Assembly (NCBI RefSeq): GCF_019222765.1
Contig: NZ_CP078145.1
Span: forward strand, 1,302,001 to 1,366,000
Direction of reading: 5' to 3'
Length of the DNA: 64,000 nucleotides
Origin: Nocardia iowensis
GTDB taxonomy: Bacteria > Actinomycetota > Actinomycetes > Mycobacteriales > Mycobacteriaceae
Each line of letters begins with the position of its first letter. Position 1 is the stretch's first letter. The translations under genes were made by a program, and so were the position numbers. The notes beneath the pieces are model-generated. The model worked only from the letters and a program-made list of their open reading frames with translations. It searched no databases and was not told the origin of the DNA. Shown here one piece after another: positions 45,205 to 54,018 of the stretch.

Positions 45205-45894
45205 ATGAGCTCAACGAGGACGACGGCGGTGATCGCAGGTGCGCTCTTCCTGCTCACGGAGGTCACCGCGGTGGCGGGGCTGGCGCTGTACCGGCCGGTT
45301 CTGGACGACGCGAGTTACATCATCGGCGCCGGGGCCGACGGGCGCGTGCTGACGGGCGGTCTCTTCGAGCTCATCCTCGTTGTCGCCGTCGTCGGCACAG
45401 CGACCACGCTGTACCCCGTCCTCGAACGGCACGGCAAGAATTTGGCGCTCGGCTACCTGTGTGGTCGGTTGCTGGAAGCCGCCGTCATCGCTGTCGGGAT
45501 CGTCAGCGTGCTGTCGATAGTGACGTTGCGACAGGACCTCGCGGGAACCGACAACCCAGCATTGATCACCGTGGGCAGATCCCTTGTCGCCATGCACGAC
45601 TGGACGTTCCTGATTGGACCCAATTTCATCCTGGGTGCCAATAGTTTGTTGCTCGCCATCTTGATGTACCGCTCCCAGCTGGTGCCGCGGCCCATCGCCG
45701 TCCTCGGTCTCATCGGCGGCCCGCTCATCTGCGTTTCGGCGACCGCCGTCCTTTTCGGGCGCTACGAACAGCTTTCGGCGTGGGGCTCGATCGCCGCGCT
45801 ACCGGTGTTCGCGTGGGAGGTCGGTCTCGCGCTGTACCTGATCATCAAGGGTTTCAAGCAGTCGCCCGCCCCCACCCACGCCATCACGACCTGA
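45205..45894 (+). CDS. DUF4386 family membrane protein
   Basis: 229 residues, six TM segments, TAVIAGALFLLTEVTAVAGLALYRPVL at the start and ILGANSLLLAILMYRSQLVPRPIAVLGLIGG later, the DUF4386 signature. Function of the family unknown. ATG 45205 follows GAGGAGGAC; an upstream in-frame ATG at 45130 would sit in the operator. Probably repressed by the divergent TetR. Confidence 0.82.
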   Translation: MSSTRTTAVIAGALFLLTEVTAVAGLALYRPVLDDASYIIGAGADGRVLTGGLFELILVVAVVGTATTLYPVLERHGKNLALGYLCGRLLEAAVIAVGIVSVLSIVTLRQDLAGTDNPALITVGRSLVAMHDWTFLIGPNFILGANSLLLAILMYRSQLVPRPIAVLGLIGGPLICVSATAVLFGRYEQLSAWGSIAALPVFAWEVGLALYLIIKGFKQSPAPTHAITT

Positions 45895-45904
45895 GGGGAA
45901 GTCT

Positions 45905-45966
45905 TGATCAACGGCACATGACAGTGCCGCTACTCGCGAAACATCGCAATCATGTGCCGTTGATCA
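45905..45966. terminator. 17-bp inverted repeat between convergent DUF4386 and phoD
   Basis: TGATCAACGGCACATGA (45905-45921) and its exact reverse complement (45950-45966) flank a 28-base loop. The repeat begins 11 bases after the DUF4386 stop and ends 10 bases before the phoD stop. Bidirectional terminator is likeliest; the unusually long loop is odd. Confidence 0.65.
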
Positions 45967-45975
45967 TGAAACCCG

Positions 45976-47628
45976 TTACCGGGGGCCGTTGTTCGGTGAG
46001 TCGGCCGTTGTGGCGGGGGCGGGGAGTGGGGTCGCCTTGTCGGGGTGGGAGGTCTCGGTGACGCCGGGGATCCGGTCTTGAACAACGAAACTGGCGCGGG
46101 TGTGAATGGGTGCGCCGGGCGTTCGGATGTAGGGCACAACCCGGAAGTCGTTGCGCCACAGGTTGTGATCGAGTTCGACGCGGACGTAGCCGCGTTGGGC
46201 ATTGAAGAATTTGAGGTCGGGGTTGGCGGCGAGCAGGTTGCGGCCGGAGTCGTGCATGTCGACCCCGTCGCCGCCGCTGGAGATCGATGTGCCGATGAAT
46301 TCCGATGCCACGACGGGTGATTCGGGATCGGCGTAGTCGGTGCGCAGATCGGCGGCCTGGTTCTGGTGCCGGTCTCCGGTGATCACGACGAGGTTGCGCA
46401 CGCCGCGGTCGGCGGCCGCGCCGAGCACCGTGTTGCGGTCTGCCACGTATCCGTCCCAGGAATCCGTGCCCACCGCGGTGACCGGGCCGGCGTCCTGGTC
46501 GGCCTGGGCCATCGATACCTGGTTACCGATGATCTGCCAGCGGGCGGGGGAGTTGGCGAACCCGTCGATCAGCCAATCCCGTTGCCGCGCACCAAGAATC
46601 GTGCGATCGGCGGCGAATCGATCGGTGCAGTCGATGACGGTGTTGCCGTCGCCGCAAGCCTGCTTGCTGCGGTACTGGCGGGTGTCGATCATCGTGATCT
46701 CGGCCAGGTCGCCGTACCCGTAGCGGCGGTGCAAGTGCATTGCCGACCCGGTCGGCATTTGCTCTATACGCAGCGGTTGGTGTTCGTACATCGCCTGGAA
46801 GGCGGCGGCCCTGCGGCGGCGGAACACCGCCGGAATGCGATAGATATCGAACCCGAGCCCGGGTGAGTCGCCCGCCCAGTTGTTGTCGATCTCGTGATCG
46901 TCCATGGTGACCAGCCAGGGGAATGCGGCATGCGCGGCCCGCAGCGGCTGCTCGGCTTTGGCCTGCGCATAGCGCAGCCGGTACCCGGCCAGATCCATCG
47001 CCTCGGCCTGGAACTGCGGTTCCGGCGCCATCCCAACGCGCCCCCGATTCCAGCCGCGCTCATAGATGTAGTCACCCAGATGCACAACCAGGTCAAGGTC
47101 TTCGGCACTCATGTGCTCGTAGGCGGTGTAGTAGCCCGAATTCCAGGACTGGCACGAAGCGAAGGCGAACCGCATCCGCGCGGTCGGCTGCCCCGGCAGC
47201 GGAGCCGTGCGCGTCCGCCCCACCGGTGAAATCACCGACCCCGCCCGAAACCGATAGAAATACCACCGATCCGGCGCCAATCCACCGACCTCCGGATGCA
47301 CGCTATGCGCCAATTCCCTTGTCGCGACCGCACTCCCGCGCGCCACCACCTGCCGAAAGCCCTCGTCATGCGCGACTTCGTACTCCACACTCACCGGCCG
47401 CAGAGGCATCCCACCGAGCCCATCCGGCGCGAACGGATCCGGCGCCAACCGCGTCCACAACACCACCCCGTCCCCAGTCGGATCCCCGGAAGCCACCCCC
47501 AAACTGAACGGATCCTCGGACCACCGCGGCACCCGGAACACCCCGCTACTCGCCGCCGAAGCCCCCACCAGCACCGCAGCCGACCCGGCACCCGCGAATC
47601 TCAACAGCTGTCGACGAGACAGATCCAT
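45976..47628 (-). CDS. phoD: PhoD family alkaline phosphatase/phosphodiesterase
   Basis: 550 residues. Tat signal: DLSRRQLLRFAGAGSAAVLVGA. PhoD metallophosphatase fold: FAFASCQSWNSGYYTAYEHM, DLVVHLGDYIYE, WLVTMDDHEIDNNW and VITGDRHQNQAADL contain the metal ligands. Probably exported and folded before export, releasing phosphate from mono- or diesters. No pho box is evident by eye. Confidence 0.93.
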   Translation of the reverse strand: MDLSRRQLLRFAGAGSAAVLVGASAASSGVFRVPRWSEDPFSLGVASGDPTGDGVVLWTRLAPDPFAPDGLGGMPLRPVSVEYEVAHDEGFRQVVARGSAVATRELAHSVHPEVGGLAPDRWYFYRFRAGSVISPVGRTRTAPLPGQPTARMRFAFASCQSWNSGYYTAYEHMSAEDLDLVVHLGDYIYERGWNRGRVGMAPEPQFQAEAMDLAGYRLRYAQAKAEQPLRAAHAAFPWLVTMDDHEIDNNWAGDSPGLGFDIYRIPAVFRRRRAAAFQAMYEHQPLRIEQMPTGSAMHLHRRYGYGDLAEITMIDTRQYRSKQACGDGNTVIDCTDRFAADRTILGARQRDWLIDGFANSPARWQIIGNQVSMAQADQDAGPVTAVGTDSWDGYVADRNTVLGAAADRGVRNLVVITGDRHQNQAADLRTDYADPESPVVASEFIGTSISSGGDGVDMHDSGRNLLAANPDLKFFNAQRGYVRVELDHNLWRNDFRVVPYIRTPGAPIHTRASFVVQDRIPGVTETSHPDKATPLPAPATTADSPNNGPR

Positions 47629-47663
47629 ACGTCAGGGTATATCGACAGCAGGGCCCGGGCTGG

Positions 47664-48446
47664 TCAGCTGGCGGGGCCCAGGTTCAGGGGTTGGTATTCC
47701 GTCTCGGGCGGGTCGGCAGTGATGTCGCCTGCGACCGGGGATGCGGCGCTGAGCGAGGCGGCTGCGGCGCTGCCGGTGGCGATGCCCGCGGCGACTCCGG
47801 CGCCGAGGGCGACGCCGAAGGGGGCGGCGGCGACGCTGCCGGAGCCGAGCATGGCGCTGCCGGTGCCTGCCATCGCGGCGAAGGGGGCGGCCGCGGCGCC
47901 TGCGCCCGCGAGGCTTGCGCTGCCGGAGCCGAGTGCGGCGCTACCTGCGCCGAGTGCGGCGAGGGGGGTGCCGAGCCCGCCGGTGGCGACGCTGCCCGAA
48001 GCGCCGGCGGCGGCGCTGCCTGCGCCGAGTAATGAGGCACCGGTGCCGAGGGTGACTCCGAGGGGTGCGAGGGTGGCGCTGCCGGTGCCCGCGGCCGCGC
48101 TGCCGGTGCCGAGCAGCGCGGCCCACGGGGCGGCGGCGGTGCTGCCGGTGCCGAGTGCCGCGCTACCGGTGACGATGAGGCTGGCCATACCGAGGCCGAG
48201 TGCCGCGCCGCCGGTGCCGAGCGGTCCCGCGACGTTGACGGCGGCCGGGTACAGCAGGGTGCCGAGTACGGCGCGACTGGAGTTGGTAGCTGCGCCATGA
48301 GTATTCGCGGCGGCCGAGGTCGCATGCTGGGCGGCGGGGCCGGTGGGCGGCGCGGTGCCGGTCGGTGCACTCGACATCGCGGCCGCGGCGACCAGTGTGG
48401 GGCAGGTCAGCATGGTGGCGGCGATCGCCGTTCGGAGCACGTACAT
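47664..48446 (-). CDS. Gly/Ala/Ser-rich exported repetitive protein
   Basis: 260 residues. Signal peptide (YVLRTAIAATMLTCPTLVAAAA), then a very low-complexity mature part with about a dozen variants of LGTGSAALG/LGAGSAAAG/MLGSGSVAAAPF. No Cys beyond the signal region and only a single Trp (in AAAPWAALLG). No enzyme motif. Style recalls mycobacterial PGRS or amyloid-like surface proteins, but no PE domain is present. GAGGAAGG before the ATG supports translation. Function unknown. Confidence 0.7.
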   Translation of the reverse strand: MYVLRTAIAATMLTCPTLVAAAAMSSAPTGTAPPTGPAAQHATSAAANTHGAATNSSRAVLGTLLYPAAVNVAGPLGTGGAALGLGMASLIVTGSAALGTGSTAAAPWAALLGTGSAAAGTGSATLAPLGVTLGTGASLLGAGSAAAGASGSVATGGLGTPLAALGAGSAALGSGSASLAGAGAAAAPFAAMAGTGSAMLGSGSVAAAPFGVALGAGVAAGIATGSAAAASLSAASPVAGDITADPPETEYQPLNLGPAS

Positions 48447-48626
48447 GGGTGAGCGCCTTCCTCACGGGCCACGCACGATGGATTGTCGTGGCGTGGCTGA
48501 CGATATGTCCGGCAACCTGGCGAGCACGTACAAGATCAACTTACCGGCTACTTTTCGCTGTTGATGGCAAATCGCTATCGAGACGGCGCCGAGCTGGGCG
48601 TCTGCTACCTCGCTACTGTCCAAGAC

Positions 48627-49022
48627 ATGGGAATCACGCTCAGCGAAGGCACCATTGCCCTGCTCGACGGCAAGAACTATGCGGTGCTTGCCACGATCAA
48701 CGCCGACGGCAGTCCGCAGACCTCGGCGATGTGGGTCCTCAGGGACGGCGACGACCTGCTGTTCTCCACCCTGGAGGGCAGGCTGAAGCATCGCAATATG
48801 CTGCGCGACGCCCGGGTGAGCGTCACCGTGCTCGACGCCGCCGACGGCGAGAACTACGTCGAACTGCGCGGCAGGGCAACGATCACTCCCGATATCGACC
48901 TTCGTGTCGCCCACCGGCTGTCGTGGAAGTACGACGGCAAGGACCACGCGGAACCCGAACCGGGGCAGATCCGGGTCGTCGTTCGGGTCACGGTCGACAA
49001 AGCGACCGGATACGCGGCCTGA
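48627..49022 (+). CDS. PPOX class, F420-dependent-like oxidoreductase
   Basis: 131 residues of the split-barrel flavin/F420-binding fold: LDGKNYAVLATINADGSPQTSAMWVLRDGDDLLFSTLEGRLKHRNM, as in mycobacterial Rv1155-type enzymes. Probably uses F420 or FMN; substrate unknown. ATG 48627 (MGITLSEG) matches the family start. Upstream codons in frame to 48561 lack a site. Confidence 0.85.
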   Translation: MGITLSEGTIALLDGKNYAVLATINADGSPQTSAMWVLRDGDDLLFSTLEGRLKHRNMLRDARVSVTVLDAADGENYVELRGRATITPDIDLRVAHRLSWKYDGKDHAEPEPGQIRVVVRVTVDKATGYAA

Positions 49023-49088
49023 CACCGGCGACGCGCGGTACCGGCGTCGCACCTGAGCCCGATCGGCCCGTCACTAGGGTGGGTCGGC

Positions 49089-50942
49089 ATGGACACCGCT
49101 TCGGTTGCACGGTCGACGTGTGTGCCCATTCATCGGCTCGGTGGCGGAACCCGGGGTCGCTTCGGGAGCGCGTCGCCCGTCATCGTCGCGGCGGCGTGCT
49201 TGATCCTGCTGCAACTGGCGCTTCGAGGTTGGGTAGCGGGCAGCGGCTACTTCTACTGGGACGACCTCATCCTGGTCGGCCGGGCAGGCAGGTATCCGCT
49301 GTTTTCCACGGACCTGCTGTTGCACGACCACGACGGGCATTTCATGCCGCTCGCCTTCGTCACCGCATGGGTGGTGACCGAGGTGGCCCCGCTCGCGTGG
49401 GCGGGTCCGGTGCTGACGCTGCTGGTTTGGCAACTCGCGGTGTCGTTGTCGGTGCTGCGTGTGTTGTTCGTGCTGCTCGGCGCCCGGTGGACGCTGCTCG
49501 TCCCGCTCACCTTCTTCCTGTTCTCGCCGGTGACGCTTCCGGCATTCGCCTGGTGGTCAGCGGCGTTGAACGCACTGCCGCTGCAATTCGCGCTTGCCTG
49601 GGTCATCGGGGACGCACTGCTCTTGGTTCGCAGTGGGCGGCGGCGGTATGCCGTGTCCGGGACCGTCGTGCTCGTGATCGCGCTGTTGTTCTTCGAGAAG
49701 TCGGTGATCATCCCGTTCGTCGCGTTCGCCGTCGCGGTGCTTGCGCATTATGTCGACGGGCGACCACATCATGTCGACGGGCGGCACTCCGCCATTCGCG
49801 TGGTGGCACGGCGTGGCGCGCGGCTCTGGGTGGGCTCGGGGCTGGTGCTGCTGTGCTGGCTCGCGGGCTATCTCACGGTGGTCGGCGTTTCCGGGGTGCA
49901 CAACAACCCGCTGGGCATGCGTGACTGGCTGCCCAACGCGACATCGCTCGGCATGGTGCCCGCGCTGGTCGGCGGGCCGTGGCGGTGGGAGCGGTGGTTG
50001 CCCGCCGCGCCGTGGGCCGATCCGCCCGGTGCGGCGGTGGCTGCGGCGTGGATCATCCTGATTTCGGTTGTGGCACTGTCGGTTTACGCGCGGCGCAGCG
50101 TGTGGCCGGTCTGGTTGTTCGCCGCTGTCTATGTGCTGCTGATGCAGGTGCCCGTGGCATTGGTGCGTGGTGGTCCGAACACCGCGGCCGAACTCATGCA
50201 GTCGCTGCGCTACTTCGCCGATTTCGGCGTGACATTGTCCGTCGTCGGTGCGTTGATACTGCGGGCGAGCCCGCGCGAGCACACGCAACGCCTGCTGCTC
50301 GGTCCGCGCGCCGCGATTCCGCTGATGGTGCTGTTCGTCGTGAGCAGCCTGTGCTCCACCTACACATTTGTCCGTTCCTGGAGCCCGAGCCCGACCAAAA
50401 CCTATGTCGCGAACGTGAAGTCGGCGCTCGAGCACTGGGATGGTGTGCCATTGCTGGAGCAGGAGGTTCCGTGGGACGTCCTCAACCCGCTGGCTTACCC
50501 GCAAAACCTTGCCAGCCAAGTCTTTTCACCCATTACCGCGCCGGGCACGTTCGCCGACTCGACCCCGCACCTGCGCATGATCACCGACACCGGTGCCATT
50601 GTCGAGGCGCAGGTCTGGTGGAACCGCCGCATCATTCCCGCCCCGGACCCGCACTGCGGCTATCGGATCCACGGCGGCGACCCGGTTCCCATCGATCTCG
50701 ACGGTCCCATGTTCGAGCACGAATGGACCGCCCAGCTCAACTACCTCGCCAACCGAGACGGCCAGCTGGCAGTCGCTTTCGAGCACGGCAAAACGGTGGC
50801 CGCTCCGGTCCGGCAAGGCCTCAACACGGTCTTCGTTCGATTGGTAGGTAGTGGCTCGGCGCTCCGAATCTCCTCGCGCACCGAAGGTCTCGTCGTCTGC
50901 ATCGGCTCCGGCCCGGTCGGCGTTGCCTCCTATGACAACTAG
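49089..50942 (+). CDS. Polytopic membrane protein, GT-C-like
   Basis: 617 residues, 9-10 TM in the first two-thirds and an extracytoplasmic C-terminal domain of about 180 residues. The first loop has FYWDDLILVGRA and LLHDHDGHFMPLAFV, an acidic pair typical of GT-C glycosyltransferases with polyprenyl-phosphate sugar donors. This is inference from topology, not clear homology. A downstream neighbour on the other strand encodes a Tap-like peptidase. Annotated best as probable membrane glycosyltransferase. Confidence 0.6.
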   Translation: MDTASVARSTCVPIHRLGGGTRGRFGSASPVIVAAACLILLQLALRGWVAGSGYFYWDDLILVGRAGRYPLFSTDLLLHDHDGHFMPLAFVTAWVVTEVAPLAWAGPVLTLLVWQLAVSLSVLRVLFVLLGARWTLLVPLTFFLFSPVTLPAFAWWSAALNALPLQFALAWVIGDALLLVRSGRRRYAVSGTVVLVIALLFFEKSVIIPFVAFAVAVLAHYVDGRPHHVDGRHSAIRVVARRGARLWVGSGLVLLCWLAGYLTVVGVSGVHNNPLGMRDWLPNATSLGMVPALVGGPWRWERWLPAAPWADPPGAAVAAAWIILISVVALSVYARRSVWPVWLFAAVYVLLMQVPVALVRGGPNTAAELMQSLRYFADFGVTLSVVGALILRASPREHTQRLLLGPRAAIPLMVLFVVSSLCSTYTFVRSWSPSPTKTYVANVKSALEHWDGVPLLEQEVPWDVLNPLAYPQNLASQVFSPITAPGTFADSTPHLRMITDTGAIVEAQVWWNRRIIPAPDPHCGYRIHGGDPVPIDLDGPMFEHEWTAQLNYLANRDGQLAVAFEHGKTVAAPVRQGLNTVFVRLVGSGSALRISSRTEGLVVCIGSGPVGVASYDN

Positions 50943-50959
50943 CTGGGCACCGGTGTCCG

Positions 50960-52462
50960 CTACCCGCAGGTGATGTCCGCCGGCGGCTCCAGGTCGATCA
51001 GATACTTCAGTATCGGTCCGTCGACACACGACACACCTTGCAACGCCGCGCCGTGCTGGAACCCTTTGTAGGTGATCAGTGCGGCGTCCAGGAATCGGGC
51101 CAGGTTGCGCCCGCCCGTATACGGAGTGGCCGGATCTCCGGTCGTCGCAACGACCACGGTCTTCGGCAGGCCGGGCGCTACGGGCACATGCGGCTGGGAG
51201 GTAGGCGGTACCGGCCAGAAGGCGCAGACCCCCAGCGGCGCCAGGCCGGTGGCGCGGCCGTCGTCGAAAGCCGGTGCCGCCGCGCGGACTCGGCGGTCGG
51301 TCTCGGCGGCGGCGGCGCGATCGGTGGACCGTACCCCGTCGAGGCAGAGCACTGCCTGGTGCAGATCCCGATCGACGACGCCGTTCACCTTGTCCGCGAT
51401 GGTCAGCAATGTGTCGCCGCGTCCCCGCGCGAGCTCAACCAACCCCTGGGTGAGCACGGGCCAGAGTTCCGCGTTGTACAGCAAAGCGGTCACCGCGGTG
51501 AGTGCGTCGGGATATCCGAGTCCGCGTGGGTCATTCGTCGCGGCCGGACGGTCTATCAACGGAGTGATCAGCTTCCGCAGTCCGGCATTCGCGTCCTCGC
51601 CGAGTGGGCAACTGCTGTCCTTGGCACAGTCCACTGCGTAGGCGTCGAATGCCTGCTGGAAACCTACCGCGGCGCGCATCGGATCGAGTACATCCGCCGT
51701 AGGATCCAGGGCCGCGTCGAGGACCATCGCGCGCACTCGGTCCGGGAACGTTTCCGCGATCGTCGCACCGAGTTTGCTGCCATAGGAACCGCCGAAATAG
51801 GTCAGCTTCTCGTCACCGAGCACGGCCCGGATCACATCGAAATCGCGCGCGACCTCTCTGGTGCCGACATGGCCGAGCAGTTCGAGGCCGGTGCGTTGCA
51901 CACACTTCGCGGCGTAGTTCGCGAACTCCAGCTCGGTCTGTGCGATACCAGCGGACGACATGTCGACATCGAGGTCTTGCCGTTCTGCCTGAAATTCCTC
52001 CTCGGTCAGGCACTCGACCTTCGGTGTCGACGCGCCGAGACCGCGCACGTCGATGCCGATGACATCGAATCGTTCGGCCAAAGCCGACTTTTCGGCCAGC
52101 TGGCGAGGTAGGCCAAGGCCGGGTCCACCCGGCCCGCCCGGGTTGGTGAGCACCGAGGCGACCCGCTCACCAGTTGCCCGTAGCCGCGAGATCGCGATCC
52201 GAGCGGTCGCTCCGTCGGGCCTGTCGTAGTCGATGGGCACCGTCACCCGCGCGCACTCGATCCCCGCGGCACCCAAACCCGCGCCGCCCGCGTAGCCGTC
52301 ACATGATTCCCACGCGAGTGACTGCTTGTAGTACCGGTCCAACGTCGGGCTCGGTGCGGCGTGGGAGTGGCCACCACCGGCCACGAGGAGCACTGCGGCG
52401 ACGACCCCGAGCCGAGCCGAAGCGCGCGGTGATCGGGTGTTTCCGCTGGTCCAGCTGAACAT
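50960..52462 (-). CDS. Tap/SlpD-like alpha/beta hydrolase peptidase, second copy
   Basis: 500 residues, clear paralogue of the gene at 41070 along its whole length (DRYYKQSLAWESCDGYAGG, NPGGPGGPG, YFGGSYGSKLG, ATTGDPATPYTGG, FQHGAAL). A Sec-type signal peptide (LGVVAAVLLVAGGGHSHA) with no lipobox Cys, so this copy is probably released while the other is lipid-anchored. ATG 52462 follows GGGAG; a longer frame to 52582 adds a non-conserved N-terminus. Confidence 0.87.
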   Translation of the reverse strand: MFSWTSGNTRSPRASARLGVVAAVLLVAGGGHSHAAPSPTLDRYYKQSLAWESCDGYAGGAGLGAAGIECARVTVPIDYDRPDGATARIAISRLRATGERVASVLTNPGGPGGPGLGLPRQLAEKSALAERFDVIGIDVRGLGASTPKVECLTEEEFQAERQDLDVDMSSAGIAQTELEFANYAAKCVQRTGLELLGHVGTREVARDFDVIRAVLGDEKLTYFGGSYGSKLGATIAETFPDRVRAMVLDAALDPTADVLDPMRAAVGFQQAFDAYAVDCAKDSSCPLGEDANAGLRKLITPLIDRPAATNDPRGLGYPDALTAVTALLYNAELWPVLTQGLVELARGRGDTLLTIADKVNGVVDRDLHQAVLCLDGVRSTDRAAAAETDRRVRAAAPAFDDGRATGLAPLGVCAFWPVPPTSQPHVPVAPGLPKTVVVATTGDPATPYTGGRNLARFLDAALITYKGFQHGAALQGVSCVDGPILKYLIDLEPPADITCG

Positions 52463-52692
52463 TCGGTTACTCCCATTGATTTGGTGAGCTGCTGTTCCTC
52501 CTGCACGACGCACCGAACCAGTTGCGCCAGACGATATTCGTCGCCGCGGGGCCGCTGGATGAGTGCGCGCCGCGATCGACATCGTGGATCGTCACCGAAT
52601 TCGAACCGGGCTCAGCGTGGTCGGTCCGGCCTAGTGGATGCGTGACCAGCCGAGCACGCCACTACAGATCTCGGGCATGCGACACCGAGTGG

Positions 52693-53820
52693 TCAGTGCC
52701 GGAAGGGGCCGGTTACCTCGTAGGTGATGCCGTCGCTGCTCGAACCCGTGGTGCCGCGCTGGGAGGAGAAGTAGAACCGCTCACCTGCCGGGTTGAACGC
52801 GGGCCCGGCGATCTCGGACCTGCCCGACCTGTCTACCTGTAGAAACGGCGCGACCGCGCCGTCCGCGATGATGCAGATCTGCATGTCGCCGCCGTCCTCG
52901 GCGACGAAGAGGTCGCCATTGGACGCGCCGGTCACGTTGTCGACGCCCGACAGCGGCGCACCGTTGCCGGGTTCGTAGGTGAGCGAAAGCTGGTTGCTCG
53001 CAGCGTCATATGCCCAGACCTTGTTGTCGCCCTTGGTAGTGAACCAGCACGTACCGTCGGCGTAGTAGCAGCCCTCTCCGCCGTTGAAGACCTTTGAGCC
53101 GGGCACCTGTAGCCGAGTAGGCGTGGACGATGCCGACGGATCCGGGATTGCCTGCCAGCTGAGGCTGCCGTTGGTCTCGACGAGAACTTCGAGTTGGCCT
53201 GCTGCCAGATCGGGCCAGGACGACGGAACGAATCGATAGAACCGGCCGTCGCGCCGGTCCTCGGTCATGTACACGACCCTGCGGTCCGGATCGACCGCAC
53301 ACGCCTCATGGGTGAACAATCCCATCGCAGGCCGACGGACGGCAGGTTTGACGCCCCACGGGTCGGTTTCGAATACCGCCCCCTTGTCCACCTCTTCGCA
53401 GGACAGCCAAGTGTTCCATGGAGTGGCGCCACCAGCGCAGTTCCGATTGGTGCCGGACAGCGTGCGATGCGCACCGGTGATGGACCCATCCGCAGCGAAC
53501 TTGATCGCACCGACCCCGCCGGTGCGGTCGATCTCGCTGTTGGACACGTAAATCCACCCCGAGCCGTCGGCGAAACAGGCGCCACCATCGGGCGCGGGAT
53601 GCCAGGTGTAGCCCGCCACCTGTTGCCCCGACCGAGCGACGATCCGACTGGTGAAGCCCTTCGGCAGGAACACCCCGTTGGCGTCCGGCCGCGTCGCCAG
53701 CGGTCCATACGGCGACTCACCCGGCACGGCACCGGCACTGAACGCCTCGAGCCATGACGCACCGCCGAACGCGGCAACCCCACCAACTACGCTCACGCGC
53801 AGGAAGTTACGCCGATCCAC
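52693..53820 (-). CDS. PhoX-like alkaline phosphatase (DUF839), Tat-exported
   Basis: 375 residues. Tat motif DRRNFLRV at the start. PhoX/DUF839 signatures: NCAGGATPWNTWLSCEE, EGCYYADGTCWFTTKGD, VAEDGGDMQ and FYFSSQRG. Family uses Ca2+ and Fe3+ to release phosphate. Shorter than PhoX of Pseudomonas (about 600-700). GTG 53820 chosen because GGAGGG lies just upstream and it places DRRNF at the N-terminus. Confidence 0.85.
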   Translation of the reverse strand: MDRRNFLRVSVVGGVAAFGGASWLEAFSAGAVPGESPYGPLATRPDANGVFLPKGFTSRIVARSGQQVAGYTWHPAPDGGACFADGSGWIYVSNSEIDRTGGVGAIKFAADGSITGAHRTLSGTNRNCAGGATPWNTWLSCEEVDKGAVFETDPWGVKPAVRRPAMGLFTHEACAVDPDRRVVYMTEDRRDGRFYRFVPSSWPDLAAGQLEVLVETNGSLSWQAIPDPSASSTPTRLQVPGSKVFNGGEGCYYADGTCWFTTKGDNKVWAYDAASNQLSLTYEPGNGAPLSGVDNVTGASNGDLFVAEDGGDMQICIIADGAVAPFLQVDRSGRSEIAGPAFNPAGERFYFSSQRGTTGSSSDGITYEVTGPFRH

Positions 53821-54018
53821 AACACCCTCCAACACAGGTTGATACGGCTCCGGCAGCGAGCCGGTTGTGCGATCACGCCACGATGCGTCAGTGGAAGTTT
53901 AACCGTTTGCGGTAAGCCAGATCTCGGAAAGTGCCGGGCACGGTTGAGCTGTTCACTCGAAATTGGGTTGGTGTGCAAGCACTTCCGAGTGCATTCAGGA
54001 GAGCACCCGCCAAGGCGG

